From assembly GCF_047302425.1 (NCBI RefSeq), contig NZ_CP154855.1, positions 248,001 through 312,000 of the forward strand: a stretch of DNA of 64,000 bases. Reading direction: 5' to 3'. Below are positions 32,981-40,883 of the stretch, piece by piece. The notes beneath the pieces are model-generated. The model was not told where the DNA came from and searched no databases. It worked only from the letters and a program-made list of their open reading frames with translations. The DNA is from Oceanitalea sp047302425. Its GTDB lineage: Bacteria > Actinomycetota > Actinomycetes > Actinomycetales > Actinomycetaceae. Position 1 is the stretch's first letter, and each line of letters begins with the position of its first letter. The translations under genes were made by a program, and so were the position numbers.

Positions 32981-33964
32981 ATGGGACGCCTACGGATCGG
33001 CATCGCGGGATACGGGAACCTCGGCAGGGGGGTGGCCGCCGCCGTCGGCCAGAACCCCGACATGACGATGCACGCCGTGTTCACCCGGCGCGACCCCGCG
33101 ACGATCGAGCCGCCGTCGCCCGAGACCCCCGTCCTGCCGTGGGACGCGCTGCTCGACCATCGCGACGAGGTCGACGTCCTCGTCCTGTGCGGCGGCTCCA
33201 AGGACGACCTGCCGCAGCAGGGCCCCGAGCTGGCCGCCCACTTCACCACGGTGGACAGCTTCGACACCCACGCCCGCATCCCCGAGTACGTCGCCGCCGT
33301 CGACGCCCCCGCCCGCGCCGGCGGGAACACGGCGATCGTCTCCGTCGGCTGGGACCCGGGCATGTTCTCGCTCAACCGGCTCCTCGGGGAGGCGCTGCTG
33401 CCCGAGGGTGAGACCTACACCTTCTGGGGCAAGGGCCTGAGCCAGGGCCACTCCGACGCGCTGCGCCGCGTCCCCGGGGTGGCCGGTGCCGTGCAGTACA
33501 CCGTCCCGTCCGAGGCGGCGGTCGACGCCGTGCGCAGCGGCACCCGGCCCGAGCTGAGCACCCGGGACAAGCACACCCGCGAGTGCTACGTCGTCCTCGA
33601 GGAGGGCGCGGACGCGGCGGAGGTGGAGCAGATGATCGTCACGATGCCGCACTACTTCGCCGACTACGACACCACCGTCCACTTCGTCACCGCCGAGGAA
33701 CTCGCCCGCGACCACACCGCCATGCCCCACGGCGGCTTCGTCATCCGCAGCGGCACCACCGGCGGCGGGCACGAGCAGGTGGTGGAGTACCGCCTCCAGC
33801 TGGGCAGCAACCCCGAGTTCACCGCGAGCGTGCTCGTCGCCTACGCCAGGGCGGCCGCGCGGCTCAACGCGCAGGGTCAGGTCGGTGCCCTCACGGTCCT
33901 CGACGTCGCCCCCGCGCTCCTCTCGCCCAAGCCCGTGGAGCAGCTGCGCGCAGAGCTCCTCTGA
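32981..33964 (+). CDS. ddh: meso-Diaminopimelate D-dehydrogenase
   Basis: Ddh (327 aa) reduces L-tetrahydrodipicolinate with NH3 and NADPH directly to meso-DAP. It aligns over its length with the Corynebacterium glutamicum enzyme: GIAGYGNLGRGVAA at the N-terminus, the dinucleotide segment FTRRDPAT, VLVLCGGSKDDLPQQGPELA, VSVGWDPGMFS, GKGLSQGHSDALRRVPGV, and PHGGFVIRSGTTGG near the C-terminus. A GTG one codon upstream is also in frame, but the ATG is better spaced from AGAGGAG. It shortcuts the succinylase/acetylase route of lysine and cell-wall synthesis. Confidence 0.96.
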   Translation: MGRLRIGIAGYGNLGRGVAAAVGQNPDMTMHAVFTRRDPATIEPPSPETPVLPWDALLDHRDEVDVLVLCGGSKDDLPQQGPELAAHFTTVDSFDTHARIPEYVAAVDAPARAGGNTAIVSVGWDPGMFSLNRLLGEALLPEGETYTFWGKGLSQGHSDALRRVPGVAGAVQYTVPSEAAVDAVRSGTRPELSTRDKHTRECYVVLEEGADAAEVEQMIVTMPHYFADYDTTVHFVTAEELARDHTAMPHGGFVIRSGTTGGGHEQVVEYRLQLGSNPEFTASVLVAYARAAARLNAQGQVGALTVLDVAPALLSPKPVEQLRAELL

Positions 33965-34134
33965 GACCCCGGGCGACCCTCCGAAAGTACCGGTTCACCC
34001 CCCTCCTAAAGTATGGCGCAGGTCACAGCCCAAACTACTCAACTGGCCGCGCCCTCCCGGCACACTTCATTCGGCCGCATAGACCTGCGGCCCGCCGGGC
34101 ACCGCGCCCGGTGCACTCACGGAGGAGTACCCCC

Positions 34135-34734
34135 ATGGCTTCGACCGCCCCGACCTCACGCTCGGCGCGCTACGCGAAGAGCCTGGCCGTCCCGGCCGGC
34201 ATCGCGCTCAGCGCCCTGCTCATCTGGCAGGCGTCCTACGCCGCCTTCAGCTCCACCGCCGCCAACGAGGACAACTCGTGGAGCGCCGGCACCGTGACCA
34301 TCACCGACGACGACGGCGACCAGCCGCTCTTCTCCGTCGAGAACCTCGCCCCGGGGGCGACGGAGTCGCGCACCGTCACGGCCCAGTACGAGGGCTCGCT
34401 GGACGCCCAGGTGAGCTTCTACGGCCGCAACTTCACCGAGCCCGCCGCCGACGCGAACGGCACGACCCTCGCCGACTACATCGTGCTCACCGTCGAGGGG
34501 AACACCGGCCCCACCTTCGGTGCCGGCCCGACCGGGACCATCTTCCGCGGGACGCTGGCCGCCTTCGCGGAGATGAACAGCTTCGAGCGCGGCCTGCACT
34601 ACGACGCCGCCGGTGGCGCGCCCGTCGAGCAGGGCAGCTTCCGCTTCACCTACCGGGTGGCGGACGACGCCCCGAACTCGGTCCAGGGCCAGGAGGTCGG
34701 CATCGACTTCGTCGCCGAGGCGCAGAGCCGCTGA
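34135..34734 (+). CDS. TasA/camelysin-like secreted protein
   Basis: The 199-residue protein has a signal peptide (KSLAVPAGIALSALLIWQA, residues 15-33, cleavage likely after ASYA near 36) and the exposed AFSSTAANEDNSWSAGTVTITDDD typical of camelysin/TasA-like proteins. The mature part is a beta-rich domain with AGTVTITDDD, ENLAPGATESRTVTAQYEGS, and a long acidic/aromatic C-terminus. A SipW-type signal peptidase follows 26 bp after the stop, so this is likely its substrate. Such proteins form fibres or act as surface metallopeptidases. The SD GGAGGAG is 8 nt before the ATG. Confidence 0.78.
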   Translation: MASTAPTSRSARYAKSLAVPAGIALSALLIWQASYAAFSSTAANEDNSWSAGTVTITDDDGDQPLFSVENLAPGATESRTVTAQYEGSLDAQVSFYGRNFTEPAADANGTTLADYIVLTVEGNTGPTFGAGPTGTIFRGTLAAFAEMNSFERGLHYDAAGGAPVEQGSFRFTYRVADDAPNSVQGQEVGIDFVAEAQSR

Positions 34735-34760
34735 CCGGCCTCGCCGGCAGGGAGGATGAC

Positions 34761-35432
34761 GTGGACCACGCCCCGAACCGCTGGCTGCGGCACACCGCCG
34801 CGCTGTGCGCTCGCACCGTCCTGGCCACCCTGGCCGGGCTGCTCGTGTGGTCGGCGCTGCCCGCCGTCGTCGGCTGGCAGCCCACCGTCGTCCTCAGCGG
34901 GTCGATGGAGCCGGCGATCCGCACGGGCGACGTCGTCGTCACGCGCGAGCTGCCCCCGGGCGAGCTGCGCCCGGGGCACGTGCTCCTCGCGGAGGACCCC
35001 TCCGGAAGCGGCGGTCTGCTCCTGCACCGCTACGAGAGCGCCGAGGACGGCGCGATCGTCCTGCGCGGCGACGCGAACGACGCGCCGGACTCGGCTCCCG
35101 TCACGGCCGAGGCGGTGCACGGCGTCGGGGTGCTGCGGGTGCCGTGGGTCGGGCTCCCCTACGCGTGGCTGGTGGGGGGCCAGTACCTGCCTGTCGTCCT
35201 CACCGGACTCGGCCTGGCGGCCTGCGCCCGTCTTGCCCGGGTCCGGGAGCGGGAGAGCCGCCGCCACGCAGCTGGCCGCACCGTCGCCTGGCGCGGCTGG
35301 CGGCCGGTGGCCGCCGCGTCCCTCCTCGCGGTGGCCGTCCCCGGGGCGGCGGCGACCGACGCGAGGGCGGGCTTCACCTCCTCCGTGGCCTTCCCGGTGA
35401 CCTTCACCACGACAGGCGCCGCTGGGCCCTGA
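34761..35432 (+). CDS. SipW-type (ER-type) signal peptidase I
   Basis: The 223-residue protein is an archaeal/ER-type signal peptidase (SipW/Sec11 class): Ser48 in VVLSGSMEPAIRTGDVV is the nucleophile, His89 in LLLHRYES replaces the Lys of bacterial LepB, and the Asp in GDANDAPD (104/110) completes the site. TM helices lie at about 15-38 and 138-157. After a basic linker a third hydrophobic segment (183-197) is followed by ATDARAGFTSSVAF, which looks like a substrate cleavage region. It starts at GTG 34761 after GGGAGG. It probably processes the camelysin-like protein directly upstream. Confidence 0.85.
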   Translation: MDHAPNRWLRHTAALCARTVLATLAGLLVWSALPAVVGWQPTVVLSGSMEPAIRTGDVVVTRELPPGELRPGHVLLAEDPSGSGGLLLHRYESAEDGAIVLRGDANDAPDSAPVTAEAVHGVGVLRVPWVGLPYAWLVGGQYLPVVLTGLGLAACARLARVRERESRRHAAGRTVAWRGWRPVAAASLLAVAVPGAAATDARAGFTSSVAFPVTFTTTGAAGP

Positions 35433-35474
35433 GCCGATTGCGTTCGGCCGGGGCGCAGGCGGAACATTGCGCCC

Positions 35475-36971
35475 ATGGCTTCCGAGGACCCAGCGACCGC
35501 AAGCACGTCACCCGCCGCACCCGGCCGCAGCGGTCCGGGCACCGAGGCCCGCTCCTTCCTCGGGCAGCCGCACGGTCTGGCGAACCTCTTCTCGGTCGAG
35601 CTGTGGGAGCGCTTCTCCTTCTACGGCATGCAGGGCATCGTCCTGCTCTACATGTACTACCAGGCCACCGAGGGCGGCCTGGGCATCGACCGCACCGTCG
35701 CCGCCGGCATCGTCGGCGCCTACGGCGGCTCGGTCTACCTCTTCTCCATCCTCGGCGGCTGGGTGGCCGACCGGGTGCTCGGCGCCGAGCGCACGATGTT
35801 CGTCAGCGCCGTCCTCATCATGGCCGGGCACGTGGCGCTGGCGGTCGTGCCCGGGGTCGTCGGCCTGGGCATCGGCCTCATCCTCGTCGCGCTCGGGTCC
35901 GGTGGGCTCAAGGCGACGATCACCAACCTCGTCGGTGCGCTCTACACCGAGGACGACCCGCGCCGCGACGCCGGCTTCTCGATCTTCTACATGGGGATCA
36001 ACATCGGTGGCCTGCTGGGCCCACTGCTCACCGGCTTCGTCCAGGAGGAGTGGGGCTTCCACCTCGGCTTCGGTCTCGCCGCCGTCGGCATGGCCATCGG
36101 CCTCGTCCAGTACGCCCTCGCCCGCCGCAGCATGCCCCACCCCACGCGCCGCGTGCCCGACCCGCTGCCGCGTGAGCAGTACGGGCGGTACATCGCGATC
36201 GCCGTCGGCGCCGTCGCCGTCATCGTCGTCGCCGCCCTCACCGGGCTCCTCACCCCAGGCAACCTCGCCGATGTCGTCGTCTTCACGACCGCCGTCGCCG
36301 CCGTCGTCCTCTTCGCCATCCTGCTCACCAGCTCGAAGGTCAAGGGCGACGAGCACTCCCGCGTGCTGTCCTTCATCCCCATGTTCATCGGCTCGGTCGC
36401 GTTCTGGGCGCTGTTCCAGCAGCAGTTCACAGTCATCACGATCTACTCCGAGACCCGGCTCAACCGCGACCTCGGCGGCTGGACGATGCCGATCCCGTGG
36501 GTGCAGTCCTTCAACCCCTTCTTCATCATCCTGCTCGCGCCCGTCTTCGCGGCGCTGTGGACGCGGCTGGGGCGCCGGCAGCCGACGACGCCGGTGAAGT
36601 TCAGCCTCGGCGTCATGCTCATGGGCGCGGCCTTCCTCATCTTCCTGCCCATGGCCGGCACCTCCGCCGTCCCCGTGCTGTGGATCGCGCTCATCATGCT
36701 CGTGGCCACCGGCGGCGAGCTCATGCTCTCGCCCGTGGGCCTGTCCCTGTCCACCAAGCTGGCGCCCAAGGCCTACCCGGTGCTCATGGTGGCGCTGTTC
36801 TACCTGTCGGTGGCGCTGGGCACCGCGCTGTCCGGCTCCCTGGCCGGGTTCTACAGCGAGGACAACGAGGTCGCCTACTTCGGCACCCTCGGCGCGGTCA
36901 CCATCGGTATCGGGCTCGTCCTGCTCGCCCTCGCCCCGCGGATCACGCGGGCGATGCGCGGCATCCGGTGA
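35475..36971 (+). CDS. POT-family proton-coupled di/tripeptide transporter
   Basis: This 498-residue protein has 12-14 hydrophobic helices of the POT/PTR (Dtp) family. The ExxER-type motif SVELWERFSFYGMQGI is in TM1, and GGWVADRVLGAERT follows, with the family FSIFYMGINIGGLLGPLLTG in the middle and AGTSAVPVLWIALIMLVATGGELMLSPVGLS (binding-site Ser/Glu region) near the C-terminus. It imports di- and tripeptides with protons. It is transcribed behind the SipW-type peptidase but with its own gap of 42 bp. Confidence 0.92.
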   Translation: MASEDPATASTSPAAPGRSGPGTEARSFLGQPHGLANLFSVELWERFSFYGMQGIVLLYMYYQATEGGLGIDRTVAAGIVGAYGGSVYLFSILGGWVADRVLGAERTMFVSAVLIMAGHVALAVVPGVVGLGIGLILVALGSGGLKATITNLVGALYTEDDPRRDAGFSIFYMGINIGGLLGPLLTGFVQEEWGFHLGFGLAAVGMAIGLVQYALARRSMPHPTRRVPDPLPREQYGRYIAIAVGAVAVIVVAALTGLLTPGNLADVVVFTTAVAAVVLFAILLTSSKVKGDEHSRVLSFIPMFIGSVAFWALFQQQFTVITIYSETRLNRDLGGWTMPIPWVQSFNPFFIILLAPVFAALWTRLGRRQPTTPVKFSLGVMLMGAAFLIFLPMAGTSAVPVLWIALIMLVATGGELMLSPVGLSLSTKLAPKAYPVLMVALFYLSVALGTALSGSLAGFYSEDNEVAYFGTLGAVTIGIGLVLLALAPRITRAMRGIR

Positions 36972-36981
36972 GCGTCCGCGC

Positions 36982-37692
36982 TCACCACGGGATCTCCCCC
37001 GCGTCGTTGTAGAAGCCGCCGCGCGGCCCGTCGTCCGGCAGGGTGGCGAGCCGCACAGCGACGGCGGCGCCCTGCTCGGGCGTGCGCGTCCCGGCGTGCC
37101 CGGTGAAGTCGGTGGCGACGTAGCCGGGGCAGGCGGCGTTGACGATGACCTTCGTGCCCTCCAGCCGGCGGGCGTACTGGACGGTGAGCGCGTTGAGCAT
37201 CGTCTTCGACGGGGCGTAGGCGGCCATCACCGGCCCGGTCCGCAGCGTGAGGGAGCCCATGTCGCTGGACATGTTGACGACCCGCGGCGACGGCGCACGC
37301 TCGAGCAGCGGCAGCAGCGCGTTGGTCACGCGCACGACGCCGAGCACGTTCGTCTCGAGCACCGCGCGGACGACGTCGAGGTCGAGCGTGGTCGGGTCCT
37401 GGACACCTCCGGCGGTGGGGCCCGAGACCCCAGCGTTGTTGACGAGCACGTCGAGGCTGCCGAGCTCCTCCTCGATCGTCCGCGCCGCGGCGGCCACGCT
37501 CTCGTCGGAGGTGACGTCGAGGGCCACGCCCCGGGCGTCGATCCCTGCTGCGGTCAGGCGCCGCACCGCCTCCTCCCGCCGCCCCTCGTCCCGCGCTCCC
37601 ACGAGGACCCGGAAGCCGACCGTGCCGAGCCCCTGCGCGATCGCGAAGCCGATCCCCTTGTTCGCGCCGGTCACCAACGCTGTTCTCGTCAT
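36982..37692 (-). CDS. SDR-family oxidoreductase (carbonyl reductase-like)
   Basis: The 236-residue SDR carries TALVTGANKGIGFAIAQGL, DVTSDESVAAAA, LDVLVNNAGVSG, and the catalytic Ser/Tyr/Lys in VNMSSDMGSLT and AAYAPSKTMLNALTVQYA. The NKGIG signature and the ATDFTGHAGTRTPEQGA C-terminal half match carbonyl-reductase/short-chain sniffers of the CBR1-like clade. Starts at 37701 or 37707 would add a few residues; 37692 begins at the conserved strand. It is divergent from a LysR regulator with an operator-like palindrome between them, so LysR control is likely. Confidence 0.85.
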   Translation of the reverse strand: MTRTALVTGANKGIGFAIAQGLGTVGFRVLVGARDEGRREEAVRRLTAAGIDARGVALDVTSDESVAAAARTIEEELGSLDVLVNNAGVSGPTAGGVQDPTTLDLDVVRAVLETNVLGVVRVTNALLPLLERAPSPRVVNMSSDMGSLTLRTGPVMAAYAPSKTMLNALTVQYARRLEGTKVIVNAACPGYVATDFTGHAGTRTPEQGAAVAVRLATLPDDGPRGGFYNDAGEIPW

Positions 37693-37749
37693 GCTCACCA
37701 TGCTCACCGAGTGCGCTGGCCGGTGTCCACGACCGATCCGGTCTCGGGT

Positions 37750-37766
37750 GATACCCGCGGGGTATC
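37750..37766 (+). promoter_or_regulatory. LysR-type operator between SDR and LysR genes
   Basis: GATACCC-GCG-GGGTATC is a perfect 7-bp inverted repeat containing a T-N11-A core (T of TACCC to A of GTA), the classic LTTR box. It is 19 bp before the LysR start codon and 58 bp before that of the SDR, the arrangement for autorepression and control of the divergent gene. Confidence 0.75.
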
Positions 37767-37784
37767 GGTTCTAGGCTGCCGGCC

Positions 37785-38663
37785 ATGGACCTCGAGACCC
37801 GCGAGCTGCGCTACTTCCTCGCCGTCGCCGAGGAGCTGCACTTCGGACGCGCCGCCGAGCGCCTGGGGATCGCTCAGCCACCGCTGTCCCGGGCGATCCA
37901 GCAGCTCGAGCGGCGTCTTCGGGTGAAGCTCTTCGACCGCGACCCCCGCGGGGTCTCCCTCACCGCGGCGGGGCAGGTCCTGCTCGCGGAGGCCGGGCCG
38001 GCACTCGACGCGGTCGCCCGCGCGGCCCGCCTGGCCCAGCGGGCGGGCGAGCCGGCACGGCCGCTCGTCCTCACCACCAAGGCGGGAGCGTCGCACGCGC
38101 TCCTCCAGGCGCTGCTCGACACCCATGCCGGGCAGCGCGACGCCGCCCCTCTCGAGGTGCTCCTGTGCGAGGTCGGCGAGCAGGCGCGGCTGCTGCGCAC
38201 CGGCGAGGCCGACGTCGCCCTTATGCACCGCCCTGTCGACGACCTCGCCGGCCTCGAGACCGTGGACCTCCTCACCGAGGAGCAGGTGGCGATCGTGCCG
38301 GCGGAGCACCCGTTGGCCTCCCGTCCGTCGCTCACGCTCGCCGAGGTGGCGGACGTGCCTGACCTGCCGATGGCCCGGTGGCCGCGGCCGGACGGCACCT
38401 ACCCCGAGGGGCCGGGCCCGGAGGTCCGCACCCAGTCCCAGCTGGCGCAGCTCGTCGCACTGGGTCGGGCGCTGCTCGTCATCCCCGGCTCGAGCCGGGC
38501 GTGGCAGTGGCCGCAGCACGCGGCGGTGCCGGTGGTGGACGCGCCCATGATCACGACGGTGCTCGCCTGGCGGCCGGGGCACCGCCCGCACGAGGTCGCT
38601 CCCCTCCGGCGGGCCGCCGCGACGCTCCGCCGGAGGGGCGGGGAGACCTCCCGGATCAGATGA
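37785..38663 (+). CDS. LysR-family transcriptional regulator
   Basis: The 292-residue LTTR has an N-terminal winged helix: LRYFLAVAEELHFGRAAERLGIAQPPLSRAIQQLERRLRVKLFDR is the HTH with AAERLGIAQPPLS as recognition helix. A linker and a periplasmic-binding-protein-like effector domain follow (residues 92-280), with RTGEADVALMHRPVDDLAG. It is divergent from the SDR gene and shares the LTTR box. It overlaps the small transporter subunit gene on the other strand by 8 bp. Confidence 0.92.
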   Translation: MDLETRELRYFLAVAEELHFGRAAERLGIAQPPLSRAIQQLERRLRVKLFDRDPRGVSLTAAGQVLLAEAGPALDAVARAARLAQRAGEPARPLVLTTKAGASHALLQALLDTHAGQRDAAPLEVLLCEVGEQARLLRTGEADVALMHRPVDDLAGLETVDLLTEEQVAIVPAEHPLASRPSLTLAEVADVPDLPMARWPRPDGTYPEGPGPEVRTQSQLAQLVALGRALLVIPGSSRAWQWPQHAAVPVVDAPMITTVLAWRPGHRPHEVAPLRRAAATLRRRGGETSRIR

Positions 38664-38775
38664 TCGGGCGTCCTTCCTCCTTCGCCTCGCGCCAGTCACG
38701 GAAGAAGCCGCGGGCGATGAAGAACAGGACGGCGGCCACGACGGCGGGCCACACGAGGACGTAGGCGGTCAGCAT
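38656..38775 (-). CDS. 39-residue symporter accessory protein
   Basis: A short ORF below usual annotation limits encodes a single-helix peptide (start MLTAYVLVWPAVVAAVLFF, then IARGFFRDWREAKEEGRPII). The hydrophobic N-terminal half, the WP pair, the FF-R turn and the basic/acidic tail match the class of small subunits that accompany sodium:solute symporters in actinobacteria. The SD GAGAGAGG is 8 nt before ATG, and the gene lies 13 bp downstream of the symporter gene. Its C-terminal coding end overlaps the lysR gene. Confidence 0.75.
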   Translation of the reverse strand: MLTAYVLVWPAVVAAVLFFIARGFFRDWREAKEEGRPII

Positions 38776-38788
38776 CGTTGTACCTCTC

Positions 38789-40471
38789 TCAGCGGGTCGG
38801 GGTCTGGGCAGGGGCGGTCGCGGGGGCGCCGTCCTCGCTCTCGTCGAAGTCGCCGGTGCGACGCGCGATGAGGGAGAAGTCGAAGTTCTCGCGGCTGCGC
38901 AGCGACATCGCCACGCACACGATCGTGCTCACGGCGTAGGCGACGAGCGAGGCGCTGAGCACCGTGTAGTCGTGGAGGAAGCCGATCCCGAAGGGCGCGA
39001 CTACGACGGTCGCCACCGTGCCCACCGCGAGCGCCACCCGCAGCCCGAAGAACCCGAAGCACATGAGCCCGAGCACGACGCCGACACCGATGACCGCGAG
39101 GACGTCGACGAGCAGCCCGACGGGCCCGCTCATCGGGAGGAGCTCGAAGCGCACCGGGACGAAGAGGGCGATCGCGCTCAGCGTCGCGACGGTGAAGGCG
39201 GCGTTGGTGACGCGGCCCCAGTAGAAGCTGGCGATGACCGGGAATACGAGGGCGCCCCACAGCGCGCCGACGAAGACGAGCAGGTCGAGGATGTTGAGCT
39301 GGCCGCTGGCGAAGTACAGGCCGGCCGCCGTGGCCACCACCATCGTCACGCGCCCGACGAACAGCATGGTGCGCGGGTCGGCCTTCTTCCGGCCGGCGAC
39401 GTTCTGGCCGTAGACGTCGGCCATCATGATCGAGCTGAGCGCGGACAGGTCGGAGTCGGCGGTGGAGGACAGTGCGCCGATGATCATGACGAAGAACAGC
39501 GCGAGCAGCGCCGGACCGAGGTAGGTCGCGGCCAGCTGCGGGATGAGGTTGTTGACGTCCCCGCCGGCCGGCTCGATGCCGAGGTACAGCGCCATGACGC
39601 CGAGCATGCCGATCCCGATGATCGTCGCGCCGTAGCCGACGGTCGCCGTCACGAAGGTCGGCTTGATGAGGTCCTCGCGGACGGCGAAGAGCCGCTGGGC
39701 GATCGTCTGGTTGCCGATCGCGTAGGCGAGGACGGCGGCGATGTACGGGGCGCCCTGGTTGAGGAAGGCGTCGGAGGAGAAGAAGCTCTGCTGCTGCGGT
39801 GTCACGTGCGCCGCACCCTCGGTGAAGATCGCCGGGCCACCAGCGGCGAAGAAGATGACCGGGATGATGACGACGACGGCGCCGAGCATCGCCATGACCT
39901 GGGTGAAGTCGGTGAGGACCGAGGCGCGGAAGCCGGACCACAGCGTGTAGAGCAGCACCCCGCCCGCGACGGCGACGATGCCCTGCTGGAAGCTGAAGGG
40001 CGAGAGCATCGCGACGAGCGCGCCGCCGGCGATGAAGTTCGAGGTGAGGCTGATGACGCTGCCCAGGACGTTGGAGCCGGCGAGCATGAGCTGGCTGGAC
40101 CGGCCGTGGCGGGCGTGCATGACCTCGGCGAGGGTGTGCGCGCGGGGGGCGACCTTCCGGATGCGGCGCCCGAAGGGGTAGATGAACAGGATCATCAGCG
40201 CACCCCACAGCCCGTAGTGGATGGGCCCGGAGACGCCGTAGGTGTAGCCCGCGGTGGCCGAGGCGTACATCGAGGACGCCCAGATCCACGTTGCCGTCAT
40301 CGACGCGGCGGAGATCCCGAAGCCGATCTTCGCGCCGGCCGTCATGTAGCTGTCGGCGTTCTCCCTCTTCCTGCTGATGGTGAAGGAGATGAGGAGCGTG
40401 CCGCCGTAGAACACGACGAACAACGCGATGATGAGGGGCGCGCTCAGGCCTGCGATGCCCTCGGGACTCAT
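38789..40471 (-). CDS. Sodium:solute symporter (SSS family)
   Basis: This 560-residue transporter has about 13-14 helices of the LeuT-fold SSS family (ActP/PutP/urea-type). Motifs include SYMTAGAKIGFGISAASMTATWIWAS, the Na+-binding TM8 region ALSSTADSDLSALSSIMMADVY, and GYTYGVSGPIHYGLWGALMIL. The ATG at 40471 has SD GAGGAG and removes a long arginine-rich out-of-family extension. It is followed by the 39-residue accessory gene. The substrate could be a monocarboxylate or urea-like solute; the sequence does not fix it. Confidence 0.9.
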   Translation of the reverse strand: MSPEGIAGLSAPLIIALFVVFYGGTLLISFTISRKRENADSYMTAGAKIGFGISAASMTATWIWASSMYASATAGYTYGVSGPIHYGLWGALMILFIYPFGRRIRKVAPRAHTLAEVMHARHGRSSQLMLAGSNVLGSVISLTSNFIAGGALVAMLSPFSFQQGIVAVAGGVLLYTLWSGFRASVLTDFTQVMAMLGAVVVIIPVIFFAAGGPAIFTEGAAHVTPQQQSFFSSDAFLNQGAPYIAAVLAYAIGNQTIAQRLFAVREDLIKPTFVTATVGYGATIIGIGMLGVMALYLGIEPAGGDVNNLIPQLAATYLGPALLALFFVMIIGALSSTADSDLSALSSIMMADVYGQNVAGRKKADPRTMLFVGRVTMVVATAAGLYFASGQLNILDLLVFVGALWGALVFPVIASFYWGRVTNAAFTVATLSAIALFVPVRFELLPMSGPVGLLVDVLAVIGVGVVLGLMCFGFFGLRVALAVGTVATVVVAPFGIGFLHDYTVLSASLVAYAVSTIVCVAMSLRSRENFDFSLIARRTGDFDESEDGAPATAPAQTPTR

Positions 40472-40517
40472 GGACTTCCTCTCCTCGACGGGCCCCGGAC
40501 GGCCACGCGGATCTCCG

Positions 40518-40589
40518 GGCACACCGGCGCGACGGACTGCCGGACCGGCCCCGTGGGGCGTCCGGGCGTCCGGGCACACCGGCGCGTGC
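40518..40589. repeat. Direct repeat TCCGGGCACACCGGCGCG in the symporter upstream region
   Basis: TCCGGGCACACCGGCGCG occurs at about 40518 and again at about 40572 within the 412-bp non-coding gap between the divergent symporter and antiporter genes. The rest of the gap has the 16-bp perfect palindrome CCGCATGGCCATGCGG at 40756-40771. No ORF with support was seen in it. Confidence 0.5.
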
Positions 40590-40755
40590 GGCTCCCCGAC
40601 ATCCGGCCAGGGGGCCCGGTCAGCGAGCCCAGGCAAGCTCCCCCACCAGCGGTGAGCAGGGGGCGCGGGCGCCGACCAACCCGAGGGACACTAGCAAGAA
40701 CGGTCAAAGATCCCTAAACGACCGGCGTGTTCCCGGGCATGGGAGCATCCGTTTT

Positions 40756-40771
40756 CCGCATGGCCATGCGG
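40756..40771. promoter_or_regulatory. 16-bp perfect palindrome upstream of the antiporter gene
   Basis: CCGCATGGCCATGCGG lies 113 bp before the GTG of the cation antiporter gene, in the divergent symporter/antiporter intergenic region. It could be a regulator site for either gene. Confidence 0.4.
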
Positions 40772-40883
40772 TTCCGGCGCGGTGTGACATGCCACCGGCT
40801 CGCAGCACCCTCGGGCTCGACCAGACGCGTGGTGGCACCGTCCCCGCGTGTCCTTTCCACCGGCCTGCGGCAGGCTGGCCTGC

